Assembly (NCBI GenBank): GCA_035623515.1 | Contig: DASPTH010000090.1 | Location: 1 to 6,630 of the forward strand | DNA from: DASPTH01 sp035623515 | GTDB taxonomy: Bacteria; Actinomycetota; Acidimicrobiia; IMCC26256; DASPTH01 | DNA length: 6,630 bases | Direction of reading: 5' to 3' | Shown: positions 1 to 5,867 of the stretch, piece by piece | Layout of the letters: each line of letters starts with the position of its first letter | Numbering within the stretch: position 1 is the first letter of the stretch | Position numbers and translations under genes: made by a program | The notes under the pieces: model-generated | Database searches by the model: none | What the model saw: only the letters and a program-made list of their open reading frames with translations | What the model was told of the DNA's origin: nothing

Positions 1-1
1 G

Positions 2-1441
2 CTGCGCGGCGCGCCCGACCCGAACCCGGTCGTCGCGTCGTCGCTTCTGATCAACGGCTACGTCGAGCAGCGCCGCGTCGGCTGGGACTTCGAGGACGAG
101 TCGCCGGGGCGTGACGCGCGCGGCTTCGCGCGCGAAGGCGCGATGCCCCCCGAGGTCGAGACGCACCTCGTGAACACCGTCCTCACCAACGGCGCGCGCT
201 ACTACGTCGACCACGCGCACCCCGAGTACTCCACGCCCGAGTGCGCCAACGCGCTGGAGCTGGTCGCGGCGGACAAGGCCGGGGAGCGGATCCTCGCCCG
301 TTCGATGCTCGCCGCGGGGCGCCTGGTCGGCACCGGCCAGGAGATCATCGTCTACAAGAACAACTCCGACAGCAAGAGCAACTCCTACGGCACGCACGAG
401 AATTATCTCGTCGACCGCGCGGTGCCGTTCGCCTCGCTCGTGCGCTACCTGCTGCCGTGGTTCGTGAGCCGTCAAGTGTTCACCGGTGCGGGCAAGGTCG
501 GGGTGGAGAACGGCGCGTCGCCCGTCGACTACCAGATCAGCCAGCGCGCCGATTTCTTCGAGGAGGAAGTCGGCCTGGAGACGACCCTCAAGCGGCCGAT
601 CGTGAACACCCGCGACGAGCCCCACGCCGACCCGCAGCGCTACCGGCGGCTGCACGTGATCGTCGGCGACGCGAACCTCTGTGAGGTCGCGACGTTCCTC
701 AAGGTGGGAACGACAGCCATCGTGCTCGCCATGATCGAGGACGACTTCATCACGAAGGACCTGTCGATCGTGGGTCCGGTTGCTGCCATGCGCGTCGTGT
801 CCCACGATCCCACCTGTCGCGCCACTGTCGAGCTGCTCGACGGCGGGCGCCTCACTGCCGTCGAGCTGCAGTGGGAGTTCCTGCGGCTGGCGCAGAAGTA
901 CGCCGACGAGATCGGCCTCGACGCATGTGGCGGTGACGACGTCGGCGCGCTGGTGCTCGCGCGTTGGGAGGCCGTGCTCGGTGCACTCGAGCGCGATCCG
1001 CTCGCGCTCGACGGCCAGCTCGACTGGGTGACGAAGTGGGCGTTGCTGCGGGCCTACGTCGAGCGCGACGGACTCGAGTGGGACGACCCGAAGCTCTCGC
1101 TCCTCGACCTCCAGTACCACGACGTCCGGCCGGACCGCTCGCTCTACGAGCGGCTCGTGCGGGCCGGCAAGGTCGAACGGCTCGTCGAGGAAGCGGAGGT
1201 GGTCTCGGCGATGACGGAACCCCCGGCGTCGACCCGTGCCTATTTCCGCGGCGAGTGCCTGGCACGGTGGCCCGACGCGGTCGTCGCGGCAAACTGGGAC
1301 AGTGTGATCCTCGACGTAGGCTCGGATCCGTTGCGGCGGATCCCGATGATGGAACCACTGCGGGGAACGAAGGCACACGTGGCGCCGTTGTTCGCCGAGG
1401 TGAGCACCCCGGCACAGCTGGTCGCCCGGCTCCAGGAGTGA
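2..1441 (+). CDS. dop: Pup deamidase/depupylase Dop (5' partial)
   Basis: Dop converts the C-terminal Gln of Pup to Glu so that PafA can use it, and also cleaves Pup from conjugates; it acts in the cytoplasm with bound ATP. The reading frame is open from base 2, so the gene starts upstream; by comparison with mycobacterial Dop only about 15 residues are missing, including the GTEVEYG-type glutamates. In 479 visible residues I see the Dop-specific loop region (WDFEDESP then RDARGF, about residues 32-48), the catalytic Asp in YYVDHAHPEYS (codon at 209-211), KNNSDS with SYGTHENYL, NTRDEPHAD followed by RRLHVIVGDANL, and the C-terminal TRAYFRGECL, WDSVI and PLRGTKAHV blocks. The Dop loop and the HAHPEY motif separate it from its paralogue PafA further downstream. 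It is followed at once by the repeat array and pup, so the two probably share a transcript. Confidence 0.96.
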   Translation: MRGAPDPNPVVASSLLINGYVEQRRVGWDFEDESPGRDARGFAREGAMPPEVETHLVNTVLTNGARYYVDHAHPEYSTPECANALELVAADKAGERILARSMLAAGRLVGTGQEIIVYKNNSDSKSNSYGTHENYLVDRAVPFASLVRYLLPWFVSRQVFTGAGKVGVENGASPVDYQISQRADFFEEEVGLETTLKRPIVNTRDEPHADPQRYRRLHVIVGDANLCEVATFLKVGTTAIVLAMIEDDFITKDLSIVGPVAAMRVVSHDPTCRATVELLDGGRLTAVELQWEFLRLAQKYADEIGLDACGGDDVGALVLARWEAVLGALERDPLALDGQLDWVTKWALLRAYVERDGLEWDDPKLSLLDLQYHDVRPDRSLYERLVRAGKVERLVEEAEVVSAMTEPPASTRAYFRGECLARWPDAVVAANWDSVILDVGSDPLRRIPMMEPLRGTKAHVAPLFAEVSTPAQLVARLQE

Positions 1442-1442
1442 G

Positions 1443-1529
1443 GTGCCAGGGGTGGAGATGCCAGGGGTGGAGATGCCAGGGGTGGAGAGGCCAGGGGTGG
1501 AGATGCCAGGGGTGGAGATGGAGGAGTAG
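1443..1529 (+). CDS. Candidate small ORF of MPGVE repeats upstream of pup
   Basis: A GTG at 1443, one base after the dop stop, opens a 28-codon frame covering the whole repeat array. It encodes five MPGVE-type pentapeptides (the fourth is RPGVE) followed by MEE, and ends at TAG 1527-1529, 5 nt before the pup ATG. AGGAG at 1434-1438, inside the last dop codons, lies 4 nt before the GTG. Further in-frame ATGs occur at 1458, 1473, 1503 and 1518. The stop lies between the pup Shine-Dalgarno and the pup start, an arrangement that would suit translational coupling from dop into pup. I know of no protein family with this sequence. Since any 15-bp repeat without stops is open, it may be untranslated. 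Confidence 0.3.
   Translation: MPGVEMPGVEMPGVERPGVEMPGVEMEE
1444..1518 (+). repeat. Five-unit 15-bp tandem repeat between dop and pup
   Basis: Five contiguous 15-bp units begin at 1444, 1459, 1474, 1489 and 1504. Each reads TGCCAGGGGTGGAGA; four are identical and the unit at 1489 differs only in its first base (G for T). The array fills nearly all of the space between the dop stop (1439-1441) and the pup ribosome binding site (1520-1526). The unit is a multiple of three, so copy-number changes would keep frame. Each junction creates GGGGTGGAGATG, a purine-rich Shine-Dalgarno-like stretch next to an ATG, except where the variant turns ATG into AGG. It could be a neutral minisatellite, a translated leader or a series of ribosome-loading sites; the sequence alone does not decide. 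Confidence 0.95.
1520..1526 (+). promoter_or_regulatory. Ribosome binding site of pup
   Basis: GGAGGAG ends 8 nt before the ATG at 1535, a good Shine-Dalgarno match at normal spacing that supports this ATG as the pup start. It directly abuts the repeat array, and its last bases are the Glu-Glu codons of the candidate leader ORF, so ribosomes ending that ORF at 1527-1529 would stand on the pup initiation region. Confidence 0.75.
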
Positions 1530-1534
1530 CGGAC

Positions 1535-1729
1535 ATGCCAGAGCGTGAGCGCAAGCAGCGACCGGCGCCCAAGGAGCGCGTCGAGGAGGAGGTCGACGTC
1601 GCCGCGCCGGCGAAGCAGGGTGAGGAGTTGAAGGAGGAGCTCGACGACCTCCTCGACGAGATCGACTCCGTCCTCGAGGCCAACGCCGAGGAGTTCGTGA
1701 AGAGCTACGTGCAGAAGGGCGGCCAATGA
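1535..1729 (+). CDS. pup: Prokaryotic ubiquitin-like protein Pup
   Basis: Pup is the small, mostly disordered modifier that is attached through its C-terminal residue to lysines of proteins destined for the proteasome. The protein has 64 residues, the same length as mycobacterial Pup. The N-terminal third is charged and low in complexity (MPERERKQRP onward), the part that the proteasomal ATPase engages. The conserved C-terminal half shows ELDDLLDEIDSVLEANAEEFVKSYVQ (split here as ELDDLLDEID and SVLEANAEEFVKSYVQ), the helical region bound by Dop, PafA and ATPase. It ends in KGGQ, so it is the Gln form that needs deamidation by Dop, encoded just upstream. The start is fixed by the GGAGGAG site. 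A hairpin follows the stop within 10 nt. Confidence 0.97.
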   Translation: MPERERKQRPAPKERVEEEVDVAAPAKQGEELKEELDDLLDEIDSVLEANAEEFVKSYVQKGGQ

Positions 1730-1732
1730 ACC

Positions 1733-1760
1733 GTTTCTCCGGTTCCTGATCCGGAGAGAT
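1733..1760 (+). terminator. Hairpin after pup, possible terminator or attenuator
   Basis: TCTCCGG (1736-1742) pairs perfectly with CCGGAGA (1751-1757) across an 8-nt loop, and the stem extends to 10 pairs if G-U wobbles are allowed (1733-1742 with 1751-1760). It begins 4 nt after the pup stop. No T-run follows, so it is not a classical intrinsic terminator, though T-less hairpins are often called as terminators in high-GC actinobacteria. It may end the dop-pup transcript, stabilise the mRNA 3' end, or be passed by read-through into prcB. The rest of the gap up to prcB (1761-1903) holds smaller GC-rich inverted repeats and a candidate promoter; I see no ORF or known RNA in it. Confidence 0.4.
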
Positions 1761-1890
1761 GGATCCCGACGGCCCCGGGCCGGCAAGGCGTCGAAACCGC
1801 GTCACGGAACGCAGACCGCGCAGTGCGGAGATGCGCGAGCCCCGCGAGCGCGCGGTGATCCGGGCGGGGGAGTTGCGCAGAACGCCCGTA

Positions 1891-1896
1891 TAGGCT
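1891..1896 (+). promoter_or_regulatory. Candidate -10 element for leaderless prcB
   Basis: TAGGCT matches the actinobacterial TANNNT -10 pattern and lies 7 nt before the GTG start of prcB, which puts the predicted transcript start on the initiation codon. No Shine-Dalgarno precedes that GTG, in line with a leaderless mRNA. I see no convincing -35 hexamer at 16-18 bp. It would give prcBA its own promoter separate from dop-pup. Confidence 0.45.
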
Positions 1897-1903
1897 CGCT
1901 CGC

Positions 1904-2719
1904 GTGTTCGACTCGTCCCCTCCGTCCTACGGGCCCTGGCGCGGGCCGGGGTCGTCCTTCGTCGATTTGCTCCGCCAGGTCGCGCCCCAGGATCTCCCCG
2001 GTGCGGGGCTCGACACGCCGGCGGCGGCCGCGATCGAGCTCGCGCACGGCACGACCGTGCTCGCCATCCGCTACGAGGCGGGTGTGGTGATGGCGGGCGA
2101 CCGCCGGGCCACGATGGGCTACACGATCGCCAACCGCCGCGTGGAGAAGGTGTTCCCGGCCGACGAACTCTCGGGGGTCGCCATCGCGGGCGCCGCCGGC
2201 CCGGCGGTCGAGCTGGTGAAGCTGTTCCAGGTCCAGCTCGAGCACTACGAGAAGATCGAGGGCGAGACGCTGTCGCTCGAGGGGAAGGCCAACCAGCTCG
2301 GACAGCTCGTGCGCGCCAACCTGCCCGCGGCGATGCAGGGCTTCGTGGTGGTCCCGCTCTTCGCCGGCTACGACGAGCGCCGCGGCCGCGGACGAGTGTT
2401 CAGCTACGACGTGAGCGGCGGGAAGTACGAGGAATCGGACTTCCAGACGAACGGCTCGGGTGGCGTGCACGCCCGCAACTGGATCAAGGCGCAGTGGCAG
2501 GACGGCATGGACCGAGACGCGGTCGTGGACCTCGCGCTGCGCGCCCTGTTCGCGGCTGCCGACGAGGACGTCGCGACGGGCGGACCCGACCTCATCCGCA
2601 GCATCTACCCGACGGTGGCCGCGATCTCGGCCGGTGGCTTCGAGGAGATCGCCGAGCCCGACATCGAAGCTCGCGCGCAGCGGCTCATCGGCGGTCGCGA
2701 GGAGGGAGAAGGGCTGTGA
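1904..2719 (+). CDS. prcB: 20S proteasome beta subunit, catalytic
   Basis: PrcB forms the two inner heptameric rings of the 20S core and carries the proteolytic sites. The 271-residue precursor has a 49-residue propeptide (with FVDLLRQVAPQDLP, the conserved helix) that is removed at HG|TTVLAIRY, exposing Thr50 as the N-terminal nucleophile. In mature numbering Asp17 (in AGDRR, residue 66) and Lys33 (in RRVEKV, residue 82) are both present, so the active site is complete. Other family landmarks are HYEKIEG, NLPAAMQG, PLFAGYD, GSGG and ATGGPDLIRSIYPTVA. The GTG at 1904 is the first start after an in-frame TGA at 1856-1858 and gives a propeptide of usual length. The stop overlaps the prcA start by 4 nt, so the two are translationally coupled, which suits their equal stoichiometry. 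Confidence 0.97.
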   Translation: MFDSSPPSYGPWRGPGSSFVDLLRQVAPQDLPGAGLDTPAAAAIELAHGTTVLAIRYEAGVVMAGDRRATMGYTIANRRVEKVFPADELSGVAIAGAAGPAVELVKLFQVQLEHYEKIEGETLSLEGKANQLGQLVRANLPAAMQGFVVVPLFAGYDERRGRGRVFSYDVSGGKYEESDFQTNGSGGVHARNWIKAQWQDGMDRDAVVDLALRALFAAADEDVATGGPDLIRSIYPTVAAISAGGFEEIAEPDIEARAQRLIGGREEGEGL

Positions 2720-3414
2720 GCGTCCCCTTCTACGTCCCGCCCGAGCAGATGATCAAGGACAAGGCCGACTACGCGCGGAAGAACATCGCCAAGGGCCGCG
2801 ATCTCATCGCGTGCAGCACGGTCGAGGGCATCGTCATCGTCACCGAGAACCAGTTCCGGACGCTGTACAAGATCAGCGAGATCTACGACCGGATCGCGTT
2901 CGGTGGCGTCGGCAAGTACAACGAGTTCGAGAATCTCCGTGTGCTCGGCGTGCGTCAGGCCGACCTCAAGGGCTACCAGTTCGCCCGCGAGGACGTGAAC
3001 GCCCGCGCGCTCGCGAACGCCTACGGGCAGACGCTCGGGCAGGTCTTCACCCACGAGATGAAGCCCTACGAGGTGGAGATCCTGCTCGCCGAGGTGGGCG
3101 CGACACCGGCGGAGGACCGCCTGTACCGCATCACCTACGACGGCGTCGTGATGGACGAGCAGGGGTGCACGGTGCTGGGCGGGCGCGCCGAGGCCATCGC
3201 CGAGGCGCTCGGCACCCGGTACCAACCCGACATGCACGCCGAGGACGCCATCCGCCTGTGCGTCGAGCTGCTCGCCGGGCCCGACGCGACGCTCGGTCCC
3301 GACCAGCTCGAGGTGGCGATGCTCGACCGCGCCCGGCCTCGCCGCGCGTTCCGGCGGATCGAGGGGGAGCAGCTCGCGGCGATCCTGGCGGCGTCGTCCG
3401 CTACCAGTGCCTGA
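2716..3414 (+). CDS. prcA: 20S proteasome alpha subunit
   Basis: PrcA forms the outer gating rings of the 20S core, which dock the ATPase and control substrate entry; it is not proteolytic. I chose the GTG at 2716, which overlaps the prcB stop (GTGA) and has AGGAGG at 2700-2705, 10 nt upstream; the frame is open further back, but only through prcB. The 232-residue product starts MSVPFYVPPEQMIKDKADYARK, here split as MSVPFYVPPEQ and MIKDKADYARK: the gate segment and first helix. KISEIYDRIAF, KYNEFENLR, QTLGQVFT, KPYEVEILLAEV, LYRITYDG and RPRRAFRRI are typical of the family. No propeptide or Thr nucleophile is present, as expected. It is slightly shorter than the 248-residue mycobacterial protein, mainly at the tail. 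Its last 14 bases overlap a convergent gene. Confidence 0.96.
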   Translation: MSVPFYVPPEQMIKDKADYARKNIAKGRDLIACSTVEGIVIVTENQFRTLYKISEIYDRIAFGGVGKYNEFENLRVLGVRQADLKGYQFAREDVNARALANAYGQTLGQVFTHEMKPYEVEILLAEVGATPAEDRLYRITYDGVVMDEQGCTVLGGRAEAIAEALGTRYQPDMHAEDAIRLCVELLAGPDATLGPDQLEVAMLDRARPRRAFRRIEGEQLAAILAASSATSA

Positions 3415-3766
3415 GCGAGAGCCCGAGCAACGGCCCCAGCACCGCGACGAGGAGCAGCGCGAACGCCACGTACCACGGCCAGCGGGGCCGCTTCCGCGGC
3501 TCCATCCCGGCGTCCCACCACTCCGTGGGTGCCGCGAGCGCGGCGTCGACCTCGCCGGCCAGGAGCACGTACCGCGCGTCGTCGAGTTGCTCCTCGGGGA
3601 CGAGGACGTCGACGCGCGCCATGTCACCGACGGTGAGCCCGTACACGCCGTCGAGGGCACCGGACAGGCGCGCGTCGATGCCGCACGACTCCAGTCGCGC
3701 CTTCAGCACACGCGCCCGGAAGGCGCCGTTCACCGAGATCACCGAGGTGAGCCGGCCGGGTGGCAT
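3401..3766 (-). CDS. DUF2007-like protein with C-terminal membrane anchor
   Basis: A 121-residue protein convergent with prcA. Residues 8-70 resemble the DUF2007 (putative signal-transducing) fold: a beta strand, a helix with RARVLKARLESCGIDARL, a loop GALDGVYGL, and the strand VDVLVPEEQLDDARYVL. This fits a small ferredoxin-like domain of unknown role. A WW-containing linker (residues 80-95) leads to RKRPR and then one hydrophobic helix, residues about 97-117, and the protein ends RHW. The basic cluster before the helix predicts a cytoplasmic N-terminal domain with the C-terminus outward, a tail-anchored layout. No Shine-Dalgarno precedes the ATG; a -10-like TACGAT suggests a leaderless start. 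It is not a usual member of proteasome loci and any link to the pathway is unproven. The family assignment rests on memory of the pattern. Confidence 0.75.
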   Translation of the reverse strand: MPPGRLTSVISVNGAFRARVLKARLESCGIDARLSGALDGVYGLTVGDMARVDVLVPEEQLDDARYVLLAGEVDAALAAPTEWWDAGMEPRKRPRWPWYVAFALLLVAVLGPLLGLSLRHW

Positions 3767-3772
3767 GACCGA

Positions 3773-3778
3773 ATCGTA
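3773..3778 (-). promoter_or_regulatory. Candidate -10 element for the DUF2007-like gene
   Basis: Read on the minus strand, TACGAT fits TANNNT and ends 6 nt before the ATG whose first base is 3766, so transcription would start at or beside the initiation codon. No Shine-Dalgarno lies in between. It is 14 bp from a candidate -10 on the other strand, so the two genes may share a compact divergent promoter region. Confidence 0.35.
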
Positions 3779-3792
3779 CGCGACCTCGCGAT

Positions 3793-3798
3793 TACTCT
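3793..3798 (+). promoter_or_regulatory. Candidate -10 element for the secreted-protein gene
   Basis: TACTCT fits the TANNNT -10 pattern about 36 nt before the ATG at 3835. The predicted transcript would have a leader of roughly 30 nt holding GGAGAG (3824-3829), a Shine-Dalgarno 5 nt before the ATG. No clear -35 hexamer is seen. This gene therefore looks leadered, unlike most other starts in the window. Confidence 0.3.
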
Positions 3799-3834
3799 CT
3801 CCGCTTCCGCCAGTCTCGGCCCCGGAGAGCAGGA

Positions 3835-4446
3835 ATGCACCATCGGCTGCGTGTCGTCGCCGCGGTATCGGTCGTCGCCGCGGTCCTTCTCGTCCCTGCG
3901 CTGCCCGCGCAGGCCAAGAACGTGAGCATCAAGACCTGGTCGGCCGGGTTCTGCAAGGCCTTCGCCGGGTGGCAGTCGACCGCGATGAAGGCCCACACCC
4001 TCGTCGAGGACGTGATCACCAACGGCGTGCCGAGCTCTGCGAAGGCGAAGGCCGCCCGGACGAAGATCGTCAGCGCGCTCGACGCCGCGTCGAAGAAGGC
4101 GTCGAGCACCGCGAAGACCATCGAGGGGCTCGGTACACCCAAGATCACCAACGGGGCGAAGATCTCGTCGACCCTGTCGTCGGCGATCGACCAGACGTCG
4201 AGCACGTTCGCGAACGCCAAGGACGACGTCTCCGGCGCGCCGACCGACCCCAAGAAGTTCCAGAGCACGATCAAGACGATCACCACCAAGGTCGACGGCG
4301 AGCTGAACCAGGCGGGGACGAACTTCAACAAGGTCAGCACCCTCGACACCGACGGCGCGCTCACGAAGGCGTTCGCCGCCACCCCGTCGTGCGTCTACCT
4401 CAACGGCGGGAGCAGCGGGAACACGAACAGCAGCAGCGCGAGCTGA
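3835..4446 (+). CDS. Secreted protein of unknown function
   Basis: I do not recognise this 203-residue protein. It has a clear Sec signal peptide: MHHRLR, a hydrophobic core about residues 7-21, and a probable signal peptidase I site PAQA|KN after residue 27. There is no lipobox Cys, so it should be released or exposed rather than lipidated. The mature part (about 176 residues) is rich in Lys, Ser, Thr and Ala, and much of it looks helical. It has just two cysteines, Cys40 near the start (GFCKAF) and Cys186 near the end (TPSCVYL), which could form a disulfide closing a helical bundle. The last 13 residues are a Gly/Ser/Asn-rich tail. GGAGAG precedes the ATG by 5 nt. It sits between prcA and pafA, where compact actinobacterial loci carry no such gene; being exported, it is unlikely to meet the cytoplasmic pupylation machinery. 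Confidence 0.85.
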   Translation: MHHRLRVVAAVSVVAAVLLVPALPAQAKNVSIKTWSAGFCKAFAGWQSTAMKAHTLVEDVITNGVPSSAKAKAARTKIVSALDAASKKASSTAKTIEGLGTPKITNGAKISSTLSSAIDQTSSTFANAKDDVSGAPTDPKKFQSTIKTITTKVDGELNQAGTNFNKVSTLDTDGALTKAFAATPSCVYLNGGSSGNTNSSSAS

Positions 4447-4475
4447 TCCGTCACCAGGGCAGGGTCGCGCCGCAG

Positions 4476-4481
4476 TAGCGT
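4476..4481 (+). promoter_or_regulatory. Candidate -10 element for leaderless pafA
   Basis: TAGCGT fits TANNNT and ends 6 nt before the GTG start of pafA, placing the transcript start on the initiation codon. The TAG in this element is in frame with pafA, so no start further upstream is possible. No Shine-Dalgarno precedes the GTG. The 41-nt gap after the secreted-protein gene shows no obvious terminator hairpin. Confidence 0.45.
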
Positions 4482-4487
4482 GGGCAC

Positions 4488-5846
4488 GTGGAACGCCGGA
4501 TCTTCGGGCTCGAGAACGAGTACGGGGTCACGTGCACGCTCCGCGGCCAGCGCCGCCTGAGCCCCGACGAGGTCGCCCGCTACCTGTTCCGGCGCGTCGT
4601 GTCCTGGGGCCGGTCGAGCAACGTCTTCCTCGAGAACGGTGCCCGCCTCTACCTCGACGTCGGCAGCCATCCCGAGTACGCCACCCCGGAGTGCGACTCC
4701 ATCGCCGACCTCGTGGTCCACGACAAGGCGGGGGAGCGGTACCTCGAGGGCCTGGTGCGCAGCGCCGAGCAGCGGCTGCGCGAGGAAGGCATCCGTGGCG
4801 AGGTCTACCTCTTCAAGAACAACACGGACTCGGCCGGGAACTCGTACGGCTGCCACGAGAACTACCTCGTCGAACGCGACGGCGACTTCACGAAGTTCAC
4901 CGACGTCCTGATCCCGTTCCTCGTGACGCGCCAGGTGTATGCCGGCGCCGGCAAGGTGCTCCAGACAGCGCGCGGCGCGATGTACTGCGTGAGCCAGCGC
5001 GCCGAGCACATCTGGGAGGGCGTGTCGAGCGCGACGACCCGGTCGCGCCCGATCATCAACACGCGCGACGAACCGCACGCCGACGCCGAGCGGTTCCGTC
5101 GCCTGCACGTCATCGTCGGCGACTCGAACATGAGCGAGTACACGACGTTCCTCAAGGTGGGGGCGACGTCGATCGTGCTGCGCATGCTCGAGGAGGACGG
5201 CCGACCCTGGCGCGACCTCACCCTCGAGAACCCGATCCGCGCCATCCGCGAGATCAGCCACGACATCACCTGTCGCCGGCGCGTGCGGCTCGCCAACGGG
5301 CGCGAGCTCTCGGCGGTGGAGATGCAGTCCGAGTACCTCACCCGCGCGCTCCAGTTCGCCAAGCGCCGGGGGCTCTCACCGCTCGAGGAGCAGGCGCTCG
5401 CCATGTGGGAGCACGTGATGACGCACCTCGAGAACGACCCGCTCAAGCTGTCCTCCGAGGTCGACTGGGTGATCAAGTACCACATGATCGAGGCCTACCG
5501 CGACCGACACGACCTGCCGCTCACGCACCCGCGTGTCGCGCTGCTCGACCTCGCGTATCACGACGTCACACGTTCCCGTTCGCTCTTCTACCTGCTGCAG
5601 CGCCGCGGGCAGGTCGAGCGCACGGCCACCGACGAGGCCATCGACGAGGCCATGGTCACGCCACCCCAGACCACACGGGCGCGTCTGCGCGGTGCCTTCA
5701 TCAAGCGGGCCAAGGAGCGCAAGCGCGACTTCACCGTCGACTGGGTCCACCTGAAGCTCAACGACCAGGCACAGCGCACGGTGCTGTGCAAGGACCCGTT
5801 CAAGGCCCGCGACGACCGCGTCGAGCGCCTCATTGCGAGTCTCTAG
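4488..5846 (+). CDS. pafA: Pup-protein ligase PafA
   Basis: PafA uses ATP to phosphorylate the C-terminal Glu of deamidated Pup and joins it by an isopeptide bond to a lysine of the target protein. The 452-residue product has the same length as mycobacterial PafA. Visible landmarks are the N-terminal RRIFGLENEYGVTCT with metal-binding Glu9, RLSPDEVARYLFRRVVSWGR, the catalytic base Asp57 in LYLDVGSHPEYATPECD, KNNTDSAGNSYGCHENYL, QRAEHIWEGVSSATTRSRP, NTRDEPHAD with RRLHVIVGDSNMSE, and the C-terminal domain with PPQTTRARLRG, FTVDWVHLKLND and QRTVLCKDPF. The Dop loop is absent and the motif is SHPEY rather than HAHPEY, so this is the ligase. The GTG at 4488 is fixed by an in-frame TAG at 4476-4478. 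It is separated from prcA by two unrelated genes and probably has its own promoter. Confidence 0.97.
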   Translation: MERRIFGLENEYGVTCTLRGQRRLSPDEVARYLFRRVVSWGRSSNVFLENGARLYLDVGSHPEYATPECDSIADLVVHDKAGERYLEGLVRSAEQRLREEGIRGEVYLFKNNTDSAGNSYGCHENYLVERDGDFTKFTDVLIPFLVTRQVYAGAGKVLQTARGAMYCVSQRAEHIWEGVSSATTRSRPIINTRDEPHADAERFRRLHVIVGDSNMSEYTTFLKVGATSIVLRMLEEDGRPWRDLTLENPIRAIREISHDITCRRRVRLANGRELSAVEMQSEYLTRALQFAKRRGLSPLEEQALAMWEHVMTHLENDPLKLSSEVDWVIKYHMIEAYRDRHDLPLTHPRVALLDLAYHDVTRSRSLFYLLQRRGQVERTATDEAIDEAMVTPPQTTRARLRGAFIKRAKERKRDFTVDWVHLKLNDQAQRTVLCKDPFKARDDRVERLIASL

Positions 5847-5867
5847 CCGCGAAGGCTGCTGCGCGGC
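5846..5867 (+). terminator. Weak hairpin at the pafA stop
   Basis: GCCGCG (5846-5851) can pair with CGCGGC (5862-5867) across a 10-nt loop, starting on the last base of the pafA stop codon. The stem is GC-only, with no T-run after it. Its position suits a 3' end, but such short GC stems are common in DNA of this composition. Confidence 0.2.

Noticed and set aside
143..1441. dop starting at ATG 143
   Set aside because: The frame is open to base 2 and the upstream residues, including WDFEDESP and RDARGF, are conserved Dop sequence; the true start is outside the window.
1444..1518. CRISPR-like array
   Set aside because: Units are 15 bp, directly contiguous and have no spacers, so this is a tandem repeat.
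1770..1782. CGGCCC-C-GGGCCG palindrome as a hairpin
   Set aside because: Only one base separates the arms, so a full hairpin cannot form; such GC palindromes are expected by chance at this composition.
852..1805. Long minus-strand ORF (317 codons) containing a run of His-Leu-His-Pro-Trp repeats
   Set aside because: It is the complement of dop, the 15-bp repeats and pup. Arg/Pro/Ala-rich shadow frames are usual opposite high-GC genes, and the peptide repeat is only the antisense reading of the array.
2460..4478. Very long plus-strand ORF (672 codons) spanning the end of prcB to just before pafA
   Set aside because: It runs out of frame through prcB, prcA and the secreted-protein gene, all with strong family or signal-peptide evidence, and is low-complexity Arg/Pro/Ala-rich.
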